Shown: positions 20,604-29,535 of the stretch, in pieces
How positions within the stretch are numbered: position 1 is the first letter of the stretch
How the letters are laid out: every line of letters begins with the position of its first letter
Source of the DNA: Pseudidiomarina aquimaris
GTDB taxonomy: Bacteria; Pseudomonadota; Gammaproteobacteria; Enterobacterales; Alteromonadaceae
Assembly: GCF_003987395.1 (NCBI RefSeq)
Contig: NZ_PIPT01000002.1
Location: 124,001-188,000, forward strand
DNA: 64,000 nucleotides
Direction: 5' to 3'
The notes under the pieces: generated by a model
Seen by the model: the letters and a program-made list of their open reading frames with translations, nothing else
The model's database searches: none
What the model was told of the DNA's origin: nothing
Program-made: the position numbers and the translations under genes

Positions 20604-21152
20604 CTAATTACATGCGCCTTTGCGAATATAGCCTTGGCTTTGCACACAAACGGTTTTGCTGTTCGGTCCTGTCAATGTAATCTCGACCGCACTTTGCCCA
20701 CAAAGTTCAGGCGTGCTGGTACTATGATTTGTTGAAACTGGACAACCCAAACTATTGAAACGCAGACCATTACTAATGTTTGCAAGGCTCGCGTTGACAC
20801 TTAAACCATTTACATTCGGTACTGCAATGACGCGCTCGGCTGATACCGCAGCACCACATAGGGAAGGTGTTATTTGTGTCGCTTGAAAATTAACGCCATA
20901 ACACGCTTGTGTAGCGTCTTGCATTGCCCGTTGCTGCGTCAACCGTAAGGCACTGATCAGTTCAGCTTGAAACGTTTGTTGTTCAAAGCCCCCGCGATTT
21001 AAGAACGCCGGCGCTGCAGTCACCGAGATAACGCCAATAATGATGATAACAATTAGTAACTCTACAAGCGTCATTGCTTGCATAGATTTAACACTATTGT
21101 TAGGCAGCCTTATAGTGACGTCACGCATGGTAAAGTCATCGGTCTCTGTCAT
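20604..21152 (-). CDS. mshC: MSHA minor pilin MshC-like
   Basis: Type IV pilin-like protein of 182 aa with the hydrophobic N-terminal helix MTLVELLIVIIIIGVISV and a GspH-like body containing two cysteine pairs. It is adjacent to mreB. The start is uncertain: ATG codons occur at 21152, 21128 and just before the helix, and none has a strong ribosome site. The residue before the presumed cleavage is alanine (KSMQA|MTLVE) rather than the usual glycine. It is divergent from mshD, unlike the usual co-linear order. MshC is assigned by similarity of type and by elimination, since A, B, D and O are otherwise accounted for. Confidence 0.8.
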   Translation of the reverse strand: MTETDDFTMRDVTIRLPNNSVKSMQAMTLVELLIVIIIIGVISVTAAPAFLNRGGFEQQTFQAELISALRLTQQRAMQDATQACYGVNFQATQITPSLCGAAVSAERVIAVPNVNGLSVNASLANISNGLRFNSLGCPVSTNHSTSTPELCGQSAVEITLTGPNSKTVCVQSQGYIRKGACN

Positions 21153-21238
21153 TGATTTAATAATATGCAGTGTAAAGTAATTTCGTATACTATGGAACGT
21201 ATTAAAAAAGTTATAAATTCAGAACGACAAAGGTTTTC

Positions 21239-21796
21239 ATGCTTACTCCGAAAGCAGTCGCCCACGCACAGCGCAACAGTGGATTTTCACTGATTGAACT
21301 CATTATTGGCATCGTGACCCTCGCGATTGCCTTAACGCTAGTCTTTACACTCCTCTATCCTCAGGCATTTCGGAGTGCTGAGCCGGTGCTGCAATTACGT
21401 GCGGCAACGCTTGGACAAGCTCTCATGGACGAAGTTATCGCCAAGTCTTTCGACGAGCAAAGTTCACGTAGTGGTGGTTTGCAGCGTTGTGATGGCGTGG
21501 GCGGTCCTAGCTGTACCAATGCGAGTAACTTCGGCCCAGAAGGTGAGACACGCACGACCTTTGACGATGTCGACGACTATCACCTGTTGCAAGTCACCTT
21601 CCCACAGCTTGCCAACGCTGAGGGCGACAATCTCTCGGTACGTTATCCGAACTTCGGTTTTGCAGTCGACGTCTGTTACAGCGACGCGGTTGGCTCTTGT
21701 ACGGCGAGTCGCACCGCCTTTAAACGCGTTTTGATTACCGTGACGACACCGCTCGGGCAGGATTTCGATTTTTCCATCATTAAGGGGAATTATTGA
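21239..21796 (+). CDS. mshD: MSHA minor pilin MshD
   Basis: Type IV pilin-like protein of 185 aa. The prepilin leader ends at NSG|FSLIELIIGIVTLAIALTL, with the conserved glutamate at +5. The body has several cysteines (RCDG, SCTN, DVCYSD, SCTA). It begins a plus-strand cluster mshD-O-P-Q in which the genes overlap. A TATACT -10-like hexamer lies in the 86-bp gap shared with mshC, but no good -35 is seen. Confidence 0.87.
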   Translation: MLTPKAVAHAQRNSGFSLIELIIGIVTLAIALTLVFTLLYPQAFRSAEPVLQLRAATLGQALMDEVIAKSFDEQSSRSGGLQRCDGVGGPSCTNASNFGPEGETRTTFDDVDDYHLLQVTFPQLANAEGDNLSVRYPNFGFAVDVCYSDAVGSCTASRTAFKRVLITVTTPLGQDFDFSIIKGNY

Positions 21797-22617
21797 TGGG
21801 ACAACGACGTACAAATGGCTTTACTCTAATCGAGCTCATTATCGTGATGGTCATCCTTGCGATCTTGGGCGTCTTTAGTTTTGCCTACGTGACTTTCGGC
21901 GCGCGTATATTTGCCGACACCTCAGCGCGGCAGCAATTGGTAGCCGAATCACGTTTCGCCATCGAGCGCTTGACCCGTGAGTTAAAGTATATCGTGCCAC
22001 GTTCGGCGCGGGTAAGTAATGGCTGCATCGAGTTCGTTCCTCTACTAGCCAGCAGTCGTTACCTTGAACTACCACTGACCAGTACCGGCGCCAGTGACGA
22101 CTTTGTTGCCATCGCGCCGCAAGCGCAGAGCAGCCTCGTCGGGCAATGGTTGTTTGTTTACCCTACGCAACCTCAGCATGTCTACGCTTTGACCAGTGCA
22201 CGGCGCCAACAAATCCAAAGCAGCAGCGCTGTCAGTGGCCAACCCAACCTAATTGAAATAACTTTCAACGGTGCTAACGCCGAATTCAGTCAACAAAGTC
22301 CTGGACGACGCTACTATGTAGGTTCAAGCCCCATTAGTTGGTGTTATGATGCAGCCAATGCGCAACTCCTTCGCTTTGAAAACTATGGCATCATTGCCAC
22401 ACAACCCAATCATACAACCTTGCTCGGCACTGCCGGCAGTGCTGAAGTCATGTTAAATGGATTAGTCAACGACTTGGGAGCAGGCCAATTCCCCTTTACG
22501 GTGAGCCCCGCATCGCTGCAGCGCAATAGCCTGATCTTATTCGACTGGTCACTGCTTAGCCCAAGCGGAGAACGCATGCAAATCAACCATGAGGTTCATC
22601 TCCCCAATGTGCCCTAG
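21796..22617 (+). CDS. mshO: MSHA biogenesis minor pilin MshO
   Basis: PilW/GspJ-like pseudopilin of 273 aa with leader NG|FTLIELIIVMVILAILGVF and the conserved segment QLVAESRFAIERLTRELKYIVPRS. The start is the ATG at 21796, which shares one base with the mshD stop (TGATG); AGGGG lies 9-10 nt upstream. A TTG three bases earlier is less likely. Its end overlaps mshP. Confidence 0.88.
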   Translation: MGQRRTNGFTLIELIIVMVILAILGVFSFAYVTFGARIFADTSARQQLVAESRFAIERLTRELKYIVPRSARVSNGCIEFVPLLASSRYLELPLTSTGASDDFVAIAPQAQSSLVGQWLFVYPTQPQHVYALTSARRQQIQSSSAVSGQPNLIEITFNGANAEFSQQSPGRRYYVGSSPISWCYDAANAQLLRFENYGIIATQPNHTTLLGTAGSAEVMLNGLVNDLGAGQFPFTVSPASLQRNSLILFDWSLLSPSGERMQINHEVHLPNVP

Positions 22618-23077
22618 GACAGCTCTAACATTACCAACTCGGCAGCGCGGTGCGGCACTTGTTATCGCGATCTTCGTGATCGTAGTGCTGGCACTGATTG
22701 GCCTCACGGTGGTGAAGCTTATCCGCGATAGCAGCGATAGCACGATAACAGAGGTTTACGGAACACGTACCGAGGCGGCAGCTCGGAGTGCTGCGGAAGT
22801 TTTTTTAACCCAGTTATTTCCTTTGACCAGCAATACAGCAAACAGCAGTTTGTGCCCAGCTCGCGTCAACAGCGTCCCGCAAAGTCTTGTACTACAGCAA
22901 AACTTGAATGCTGTCGGCCTCGACCGTTGCACAATCAACGTCTACTGTGACCGACTGAGTCTAACAGCGCCTTATGCTGGCGACCATTATCGCATTCTCG
23001 CGCAAGCGCAATGCAACGCAGGTGATTTTGTCTTTTCGCGACAGCTTTTATTGGAGGCAAGCGATGGCATTGACTAG
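22589..23077 (+). CDS. mshP: MSHA biogenesis protein MshP
   Basis: PilX-like pilus assembly protein of 162 aa. The N-terminus has the PilX-type motif QRGAALVIAIFVIVVLALIG without the glutamate-5 pilin signature, then a helical segment and cysteines. Two starts are possible, at 22589 (overlapping mshO by 29 bp) and 22607. The end overlaps the mshQ start by 14 bp. Confidence 0.85.
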   Translation: MRFISPMCPRTALTLPTRQRGAALVIAIFVIVVLALIGLTVVKLIRDSSDSTITEVYGTRTEAAARSAAEVFLTQLFPLTSNTANSSLCPARVNSVPQSLVLQQNLNAVGLDRCTINVYCDRLSLTAPYAGDHYRILAQAQCNAGDFVFSRQLLLEASDGID

Positions 23078-26000
23078 ATATCTTCTCGTAGCCCTCGTTC
23101 TCTTTAGCTCTCATGCTATGGCGGCCACCTATGACTTGCGAAAAAACCTGCCGCCGGGATGCTCGCAACAAGGGAATAACCCTGCTCAATGCCCAAACGG
23201 CTTGACGCTCGGCTGGAATGACGTGCTGGTATTCGACAAAATTTCCGAGGTAAATGTAACAGGGAACGTGCAACTACAAAATGCACAAGTTTTTATTGGT
23301 GCCAGCACCCCATTGACCATTAATGCGTCTGGATCGATTCAAAGTGATTCCGGTATGAACCTATACGGCAACTTAAATGCTACGGGCTCGATTACTTTGG
23401 GGTATGCCAATCAAGTTGAAGGCAATATCACCAGCCAAAACCAAATCACTTTAGCAGATAGTGTCAATGTCATCGGTGCGCTCTCTGCCCCGCAACTCAG
23501 TCTGACCTCCAATAATTCCGTCACAGGTACACTCACTGCAGACCAGGCTAATATTGGCTCAAATAGCGACATAAATGGCGACATATTCGTCGACAATGAC
23601 CTAACTCTGCAAAGTGGTAGTTCGATTACAGGAAGTATCAACGCTGGCGACTTCAACACAAATTCTCCGGTCGACCTCAGCGGCCCTATCAATGTGATAA
23701 ATGACTTCTTTCTGGCAAGCGGCAGTAATGTCGACGGTGACATCACTGCCGGAGCTGTGACCCTCGCATCGTCTAATAGCCTGGTGCAAGGCAATATCAG
23801 TGCCAGCGGTGATGTCATCCTTGGTTCGAGCACTACCGTCGACGGCAACGTGGCCGGTAGTTTTATTCGCCTCATTTCGAGTAATGCCAGTATCACTGGT
23901 AACGCCACGGCAGCGGGAAACATTGTTATCGAATGGGCTGGGCAAATAGGTGGCGACGCCACCGCCGTAAATATCACCAACAATGCTGGCAGCACGTCGT
24001 CGGTGGCGGGGACAGCCTATTGTGAAACATCGGACGGCGATAACCCTCTCGACTGCCAGACTGGTGCTGGTGGCGGTAGCGGCGTGAACCAATGCGATGC
24101 GCTAAATAACCTTGCAGATTACGGCTTCGTTGGCGAAACTGGATTTGAGTACGGCAATAACTCGGAAATTAATGGCACTAATATTACGGACCCAAATAAT
24201 ACCGATGGCAATACACCTACACCCACTGGTGTTGTCGAAGATGCTGCCGTCACCTTCCCACCGTTAACACCGAACGCTTTTCCAGCTTTTAGCGGCGGTA
24301 GCTCGCAAACTAATCCAAACGGTCTTGCGCCTGATACCTATGCAACGATTGCGCTTAGTGGCAACAATGCGACCGCGTCATTAACTGGCGGCGGGACTTA
24401 TTTCATCGATGCAATTACCTTTGGCCCACAAACGCAGACCCTTACTTTAGGGCCTGGCGATTACTTCGTGCGCTCCATTAGCATGAATAACGACTCGAGC
24501 ATCGAGATCAACCCTACGGGACAAGTGCGGATCTTTATTCAGGACGCCCTAACAGGCGGAAACAATCTCTTTTTCAATAGCAACGGCGCGGTGCAAAACC
24601 TAGTCATCAATTTATACGCCGGTGCCGAATTTGAGATAGGTAACTTCAATCAAGCTAGCTCTACCTACACTTTTAACGGCATACTTTACGCGCCATACAG
24701 CGATAACACGATTGAATTTGGTAACAATACCAATTTACAAGGTGCGGTTCTCACTGCGGGTACCCTTGATATCGGCAATAATACTGAGATTAACTATTCC
24801 GATGCAGTACAGGACGCGGTGCGTGAAGGGTTTGGTTGCGACACTGAAGTTACTGATATCCACCACTACCGAATTCAGCACCCACTGTCGGTAGTTAGTT
24901 GTTTGGCCGCACCCGTGCGGGTGATCGCCTGCTTAGATGCAAGTTGCGCTAGTCGTTACACTGACACTGCGAGTGTGACTTTAGCCAGTTCTGCCAATGC
25001 CAGTTCGTTCGAAAATGGCGGTGCGCTCAGCTTTACTGGCGGCGAAGGTCTGCTTGGCTTGAGTTACGTCGACGGCGGCACCACCACCATTAGCTTAAAC
25101 AATGCCGCCCCAGCAGCGCTTAATGCAACCGAGTGTTATGACAGCGCTGGCAGCACAGCGACCAATTGCGCAATAGAGTTTTCGACGGCAGGGCTTATTT
25201 TTACTGCTGCTGATGGTATCAGCCCTATCCCACCAAGCTTTGCGGGTAATAATTTCAATGCTGCTGTTCGCGCAGTAGAGACCAATACGCAAACCGGCGC
25301 TTGTGAAGCTCGTTTAACAGGAGCGCAAACGCTTGAGTTGGCAGCATCGTGTCGCAATCCCCTGACCTGCCAAGTAGGTCAGTCGTTCGCCGCAAATGGT
25401 ACCCCAGTTCCGTTGAACGATGCCGCGGCGATGCTTACTTACAATGCTATACCGGTTACTTTTGATAGCAATGGCAGTGCGCCACTCACGCTCAACTATT
25501 CCGATGTTGGCGCCATGCGCTTGCACGGTCAGGTAGGACTGAGTGAGTCACCAAATAACACGGAGCCGACGATCAACGATCCAAGCGTCACACTTAGCGG
25601 TACCAGCTTAAATGATTTCGTCGTCAAACCACATACGCTGAGCGCCATCGCCGTTGACGCAGCTGATCAACCTGTCAGCGCAACGACGAACAGTGGTGCG
25701 GCCTTTGCTAGCGCCGGCGCAAACTTCTCACTGGTGGTGAGCTCCCGCAATGCCAATGGCGACCCCACACCTAATTTTGGTCGTGAAGTGCCAAACAGTG
25801 AAGTACAAACCAGCTATGTACAGACCATCTACCCCACAAATGCAAGTGCTCCAGCGAGTGACTATATCGGTGATCAGGGCTTCGTGCTTGACCCGAACCG
25901 TCTCGGCAGCCTGCGAACCGATAGTGCACGCTGGTTAGATGTGGGAACCATAGAGGTCGCACCTGCATTGAGTAACAATAGTTACCTGGGTGCCGGTGAC

Positions 26001-26921
26001 GTTGCGGTCAAGCAGAACACTACCGTCGGTCGCTTTGCTCCGTTTAGGTTTGCTATCGACAGTTCTGCAGTGACAAATAGTTGTGTGCCCGGCGATTACT
26101 CTTACATGTCCGAACCCGCGCTCAACGTCATTTACCAACTTTACGCAGTCGATAGCGATGGGAATGTTACCGAAAACTATAGCGCTGCGGATTATGTGGG
26201 TACGGCTCAGGTAGACATCGTCGCGGCGAACCTCTCCCCTGCAGATAATTCGAGTGACCGTTTCGCCGATCGACTTATCAACTTGCCAACGCAGCAAAGC
26301 TGGTCTGCCGGCATACTTAATTTCACTACGGGGATTGCTGGCTTTGCTCGCCATCCTGACGGCATCGTTGATGGACCTTTCGCTAATTTGCAACTGGGCT
26401 TGCAGATAACAAGCGAAATCGATAATCGAAACTTTTCCGCAAGTGACCTCGACCTAAGCACAGTCAGTGGCGATGCAGCATCACTCAACGGTATGTTGCA
26501 GTTGCGCTATGGTCGTTTTGTCATTGAGAACACCTATGGACCTGAAACTGAAGACCTAAGCGTGCCCTTACGCGCCGAATTCTTTGACGGAAGCCGCTTC
26601 ATTACTCACGTAGCAGATAGCTGCACCACGGCTCAGGTGAGCGCTCTTGCGGTTCTTAGTGACCCAGCAAGCCTGACTCCAAGTGCGACCGGCAGTGATA
26701 CCCCACTGGTTGATGGTGTCGTGCCCTTTAATGCTCTACGTTGGCAGGCAACGGGAACGGGCAATGTCGGCGAGTTTATCTATGAATATGACGCGCCAGC
26801 ATGGTTAGAGTTTAATTGGCTCGACGACTCAGGTAGTAGCTATCAAGACCCGCGCGGCATTGCGGGATTTGGGCAATATAGGGGCAACAACCGCGTGCTG
26901 TTCTGGAAAGAATTGCAGTAA
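23064..26921 (+). CDS. mshQ: MSHA biogenesis protein MshQ
   Basis: Large secreted protein, 1285 aa, encoded last in the MSHA minor-pilin cluster. The start is the ATG at 23064 (MALTRYLLVALVLFSSHAMA), giving a clear signal peptide and a GGAGG 7 nt upstream; earlier in-frame codons lie inside mshP. Residues about 50-310 form short repeats of S/N/T/G-rich strands (forms of GxVxGNIxAxGxVxLxSxxxVxG) that look like a beta-helix or bactofilin-like stack. The rest resembles the MshQ/DUF6701 C-terminal region with cysteine-paired beta domains and ends in GNNRVLFWKELQ. It is probably surface- or tip-associated, by analogy to PilY1-type proteins, but this is not shown. Confidence 0.86.
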   Translation: MALTRYLLVALVLFSSHAMAATYDLRKNLPPGCSQQGNNPAQCPNGLTLGWNDVLVFDKISEVNVTGNVQLQNAQVFIGASTPLTINASGSIQSDSGMNLYGNLNATGSITLGYANQVEGNITSQNQITLADSVNVIGALSAPQLSLTSNNSVTGTLTADQANIGSNSDINGDIFVDNDLTLQSGSSITGSINAGDFNTNSPVDLSGPINVINDFFLASGSNVDGDITAGAVTLASSNSLVQGNISASGDVILGSSTTVDGNVAGSFIRLISSNASITGNATAAGNIVIEWAGQIGGDATAVNITNNAGSTSSVAGTAYCETSDGDNPLDCQTGAGGGSGVNQCDALNNLADYGFVGETGFEYGNNSEINGTNITDPNNTDGNTPTPTGVVEDAAVTFPPLTPNAFPAFSGGSSQTNPNGLAPDTYATIALSGNNATASLTGGGTYFIDAITFGPQTQTLTLGPGDYFVRSISMNNDSSIEINPTGQVRIFIQDALTGGNNLFFNSNGAVQNLVINLYAGAEFEIGNFNQASSTYTFNGILYAPYSDNTIEFGNNTNLQGAVLTAGTLDIGNNTEINYSDAVQDAVREGFGCDTEVTDIHHYRIQHPLSVVSCLAAPVRVIACLDASCASRYTDTASVTLASSANASSFENGGALSFTGGEGLLGLSYVDGGTTTISLNNAAPAALNATECYDSAGSTATNCAIEFSTAGLIFTAADGISPIPPSFAGNNFNAAVRAVETNTQTGACEARLTGAQTLELAASCRNPLTCQVGQSFAANGTPVPLNDAAAMLTYNAIPVTFDSNGSAPLTLNYSDVGAMRLHGQVGLSESPNNTEPTINDPSVTLSGTSLNDFVVKPHTLSAIAVDAADQPVSATTNSGAAFASAGANFSLVVSSRNANGDPTPNFGREVPNSEVQTSYVQTIYPTNASAPASDYIGDQGFVLDPNRLGSLRTDSARWLDVGTIEVAPALSNNSYLGAGDVAVKQNTTVGRFAPFRFAIDSSAVTNSCVPGDYSYMSEPALNVIYQLYAVDSDGNVTENYSAADYVGTAQVDIVAANLSPADNSSDRFADRLINLPTQQSWSAGILNFTTGIAGFARHPDGIVDGPFANLQLGLQITSEIDNRNFSASDLDLSTVSGDAASLNGMLQLRYGRFVIENTYGPETEDLSVPLRAEFFDGSRFITHVADSCTTAQVSALAVLSDPASLTPSATGSDTPLVDGVVPFNALRWQATGTGNVGEFIYEYDAPAWLEFNWLDDSGSSYQDPRGIAGFGQYRGNNRVLFWKELQ

Positions 26922-26933
26922 TAGCTAACTAAT

Positions 26934-26960
26934 AAAAAAGGGCGCGATGCGCCCTTTTTT
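26934..26960. terminator. Bidirectional terminator between mshQ and mshA
   Basis: A GGGCGC-GAT-GCGCCC stem is flanked by six A on the left and six T on the right, so it ends mshQ transcription on the plus strand and mshA transcription on the minus strand. Confidence 0.92.
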
Positions 26961-26977
26961 GTTGCACTGAAATCAGC

Positions 26978-27448
26978 TTAACAGCCTGAAGTGTCAACCG
27001 TCACACTTGCCGGTGTAGAAGCGTCAGTAGCTTCGGTATAGACCACAGCACAAGTTGCATTAACTGTTGCGCCTGGTGTGAAGCTGATCACGTTTGGCGT
27101 CGCACCAGTTGCACTGCTTGCCCAGTCAGTACCTAAACCAGCTGCGGCCGCGATCCCCCCAGTAGTAGCACTAGCAGCTTCCGCTGCTGGGTAGCCATAA
27201 ATAATATCGATGGTATCGTTTTCAGTCACGACGGTGCCTGTCGCCGCTGCGTCTGAGCCATCAATCAATGATTTGGCATAAACCAATTGCATCGCGCCTT
27301 GGATAGAAGCCTGTGCACCTTTCACGGTTGATTCACGTGCGTCTGACTGAAAGTTGATAAATTGTGGCGCTGCCGTAACCGCTAGGATACCTAGTACAAC
27401 GATCACAATAATTAATTCGATTAAGGTAAAACCCTTTTGTTGTTTCAT
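26978..27448 (-). CDS. mshA: Major MSHA pilin MshA
   Basis: Structural subunit of the mannose-sensitive haemagglutinin-type IV pilus. The start is the ATG at 27448 (MKQQKG|FTLIELIIVIV), with GGAGA upstream; the earlier ATG at 27463 is part of that ribosome site. The mature pilin begins at Phe after a six-residue leader, has Glu at +5 and a short alanine/threonine-rich body of about 150 aa with two cysteines forming the C-terminal loop (TCAVV...SGC). It is followed at once by a strong terminator and preceded by a 211-bp gap after mshB with two hairpins, a layout suited to a highly expressed single transcript. Confidence 0.92.
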   Translation of the reverse strand: MKQQKGFTLIELIIVIVVLGILAVTAAPQFINFQSDARESTVKGAQASIQGAMQLVYAKSLIDGSDAAATGTVVTENDTIDIIYGYPAAEAASATTGGIAAAAGLGTDWASSATGATPNVISFTPGATVNATCAVVYTEATDASTPASVTVDTSGC

Positions 27449-27571
27449 AACAATGTTCTCCATCTAAAAACTTAAGCAACCGCGCACAGTCACCATTGAG
27501 TCGTCAGTCCCACTTGTTAGACTAGGACAGCTTCCACTTGCCTAGCTTAACAAATCCCCTAACGTTATTGC

Positions 27572-27606
27572 TATCCGAAAGTCCTGACCTAGCTGCTTTT
27601 CGGATA
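27572..27606. repeat. Inverted repeat in the mshB-mshA gap
   Basis: TATCCGAAA (27572-27580) and TTTCGGATA (27598-27606) are perfect 9-bp arms around 17 nt. No T-tract follows on either strand, so it is not a standard terminator. It could be an mRNA processing or stability element or a regulator site upstream of mshA. Confidence 0.6.
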
Positions 27607-27656
27607 ATACGCCTACCTGAAACGAGTAACCACTCCAGATAGCTCGCATGCTGTTC

Positions 27657-27678
27657 CTAGTGTTAAGCGTAACACTAG
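27657..27678. repeat. Hairpin at the mshB stop codon
   Basis: CTAGTGTTA (27657-27665) and TAACACTAG (27670-27678) form a perfect 9-bp stem with a 4-nt loop. The TAG stop of mshB lies within one arm. There is no downstream T-run, so an RNA stabiliser or a protein-binding palindrome fits better than an intrinsic terminator. Confidence 0.65.
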
Positions 27679-28268
27679 TTATTGCTAAAAATACTTACCC
27701 CACCCGTTCTCGGGTTATACACAAACACGTTGCCGATACTCAAATAATCGTTACCACTTGGCGCTTGCGCGCGGCCCTGGATGGTACTTGCTAAATAATA
27801 TACACAAATATCATTGGTGCCGTTATTTTCACGCGTAACGTAATAGCGATTTTCCGCTAATAAGCCATAACTCGTGGTCGCTGTTGGTGCCCCCTGCAAA
27901 ACCGCTTGCATAATCGTGCGGCAATCTTCTGCCGCCATATTCTGATCATGCGCTTCACTGTTATTATTGCCGCTAACCGGGTACCCCGTGTTGCCATCGA
28001 CATTCACCGGTACTCCGTCCATGATAACCACAGCCCCAGAGCCATCTGGATTACCTTGCGGTCGACCGCGCAGTTCCCACTCCGCACGGACCAAACTCAC
28101 CGCACTCGCGAAACCACCGGCAACGCCTTCAACTGCGGCATCTTCAGCATCAGCACTCACACGCGTGAAGCGCGGAATCGCAGAGGCAGCGAGTAACCCC
28201 AGAATGACAATAACAATAATCAATTCAATAAGGGTGAAACCGCGTTGCTTGAATTGTTCAGGGTACAT
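27675..28268 (-). CDS. mshB: MSHA pilin-like protein MshB
   Basis: Type IV pilin of 197 aa with leader MYPEQFKQRG|FTLIELIIVIVILGLLAA and MshB-like text (DAEDAAVEGVAGGFASAVSLVRAEWE). Glu at +5 is present, and two cysteines lie in the second half (EDCRTI, DICVYY). It follows mshG by 49 bp. No gene for mshF, which sits between mshG and mshB in Vibrio, is present. Confidence 0.88.
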   Translation of the reverse strand: MYPEQFKQRGFTLIELIIVIVILGLLAASAIPRFTRVSADAEDAAVEGVAGGFASAVSLVRAEWELRGRPQGNPDGSGAVVIMDGVPVNVDGNTGYPVSGNNNSEAHDQNMAAEDCRTIMQAVLQGAPTATTSYGLLAENRYYVTRENNGTNDICVYYLASTIQGRAQAPSGNDYLSIGNVFVYNPRTGGVSIFSNN

Positions 28269-28317
28269 AATTATTTCCTCATCCTATCCTTTAGCCTTGA
28301 TTGCCCAGCGGTGTGTA

Positions 28318-29535
28318 TTAACGCCCTTTATAAGCATCCATCATATCCCACATCGGAGTAAATATGCCAAGTGCCATAATCGCCACCATGACCGCAACCA
28401 GCACCAATAAGATGGGCTCGATACGAGCAGTGAGGCTTTTGAGATCATAGTCTACTTCGCGCTCATAATAATCTGCCACTTCATTTAGTAACTCATCGAC
28501 TCGACCCGTTTCCTCACCCACACTGATCATCTGCATCACCAGAGGTGTGAACAAATGCGTACTCTGTGCGGCACGGGTAAGACCTTCGCCACGTTCGATA
28601 GTGCGGCGCATATCGTCAACTCGCTGCGCCATCCAGTAGTTATCAACAGCATCCGCTACTAAGTGCAGCGCTTGCGTCAAAGGTACGCCGGCGCGTAGCA
28701 TCACAGCAAAGCTTCGCGAGAAACGAGAGAGCAAACTACGTTTTACGATATCACCGAATATCGGCATTTGTGTTTTCCAGCGGTCCCAAACTACACGGCC
28801 GTCTTTACTTGCTTTAAAACGGTTAAACGTGATCCAGCCAAGTACCATCACCACTAACATCAGTGGCCACCAGGTTACGAAAAAATCTGACGTGCCGAGC
28901 AAAATGCGCGTTGGCAAAGGTAGTTCTGCGCCAAATTGCTCGAACATTCTGGCGAAAGTTGGAATGACCCAGATATTCAGAATGAACATCGCAACAACAA
29001 GCGCGCTAACGATAAACATTGGGTAGCGCAATGCAGCCTTCACCTGTTTGCGCGTATCCTGTTCTTTCGCTAGATACTCGGAGAGCTGTTCGAAAGCTTC
29101 TTCTAACTGGCCGGTGTTTTCACCAACATGCACTACCGCTACCAAAAGTCGCGGGAAGACTTTGGGGTGACCCGCCATGGCGGCGGACAGCTCGCGACCA
29201 CGTTCGAGTTGTTCGCCCACATCCTTGAGCACCTGCCGCATGCGCTTTTTTGGACTGTTCTCAGCAAGCCCGTCAATGGCTCGTAAAATCGGTATCCCAG
29301 CTTTGGTCAGTGAGTACATTTGCCGCGTAAAAACAATGAGATCATCAAGTGTGATTTTTTCACTGAAAAATGAAACAGTTGGCTCATCTTGCTTGTCACG
29401 GCGCACAGTAATTGAAAGCGGCGTCACCCCACGGCGGATCAACGTGTCTGCAGCGGCTCGCTCGGAATTGGCCTCGAGCCCACCGGTAATCAGTTCGCCG
29501 CTGGCATCTCGGCCGCGATAGGTGTACTCAGCCAT
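28318..29535 (-). CDS. mshG: MSHA inner-membrane platform protein MshG
   Basis: PilC/GspF-type polytopic protein that anchors the pilus motor. The start is the ATG at 29535 (MAEYTYRGRDASG), overlapping the mshE stop by 8 bp with TGAGG upstream; a GTG four codons earlier is less likely. It has 405 aa with two GspF domains (about 65-190 and 268-390), including PKVFPRLLVAVVHVGENTGQ and TPLVMQMISVGEETGRVDE, and three transmembrane helices. Confidence 0.94.
   Translation of the reverse strand: MAEYTYRGRDASGELITGGLEANSERAAADTLIRRGVTPLSITVRRDKQDEPTVSFFSEKITLDDLIVFTRQMYSLTKAGIPILRAIDGLAENSPKKRMRQVLKDVGEQLERGRELSAAMAGHPKVFPRLLVAVVHVGENTGQLEEAFEQLSEYLAKEQDTRKQVKAALRYPMFIVSALVVAMFILNIWVIPTFARMFEQFGAELPLPTRILLGTSDFFVTWWPLMLVVMVLGWITFNRFKASKDGRVVWDRWKTQMPIFGDIVKRSLLSRFSRSFAVMLRAGVPLTQALHLVADAVDNYWMAQRVDDMRRTIERGEGLTRAAQSTHLFTPLVMQMISVGEETGRVDELLNEVADYYEREVDYDLKSLTARIEPILLVLVAVMVAIMALGIFTPMWDMMDAYKGR

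Noticed and set aside
22974-23063. Upstream extension of mshQ by 30 codons
   Set aside because: It lies within mshP and would bury the clear signal peptide that begins at 23064.
27464-27674. Sigma-54 promoter for mshA
   Set aside because: No TGGC-N7-8-TTGC pattern at -24/-12 was found; only weak sigma-70-like hexamers with poor spacing.
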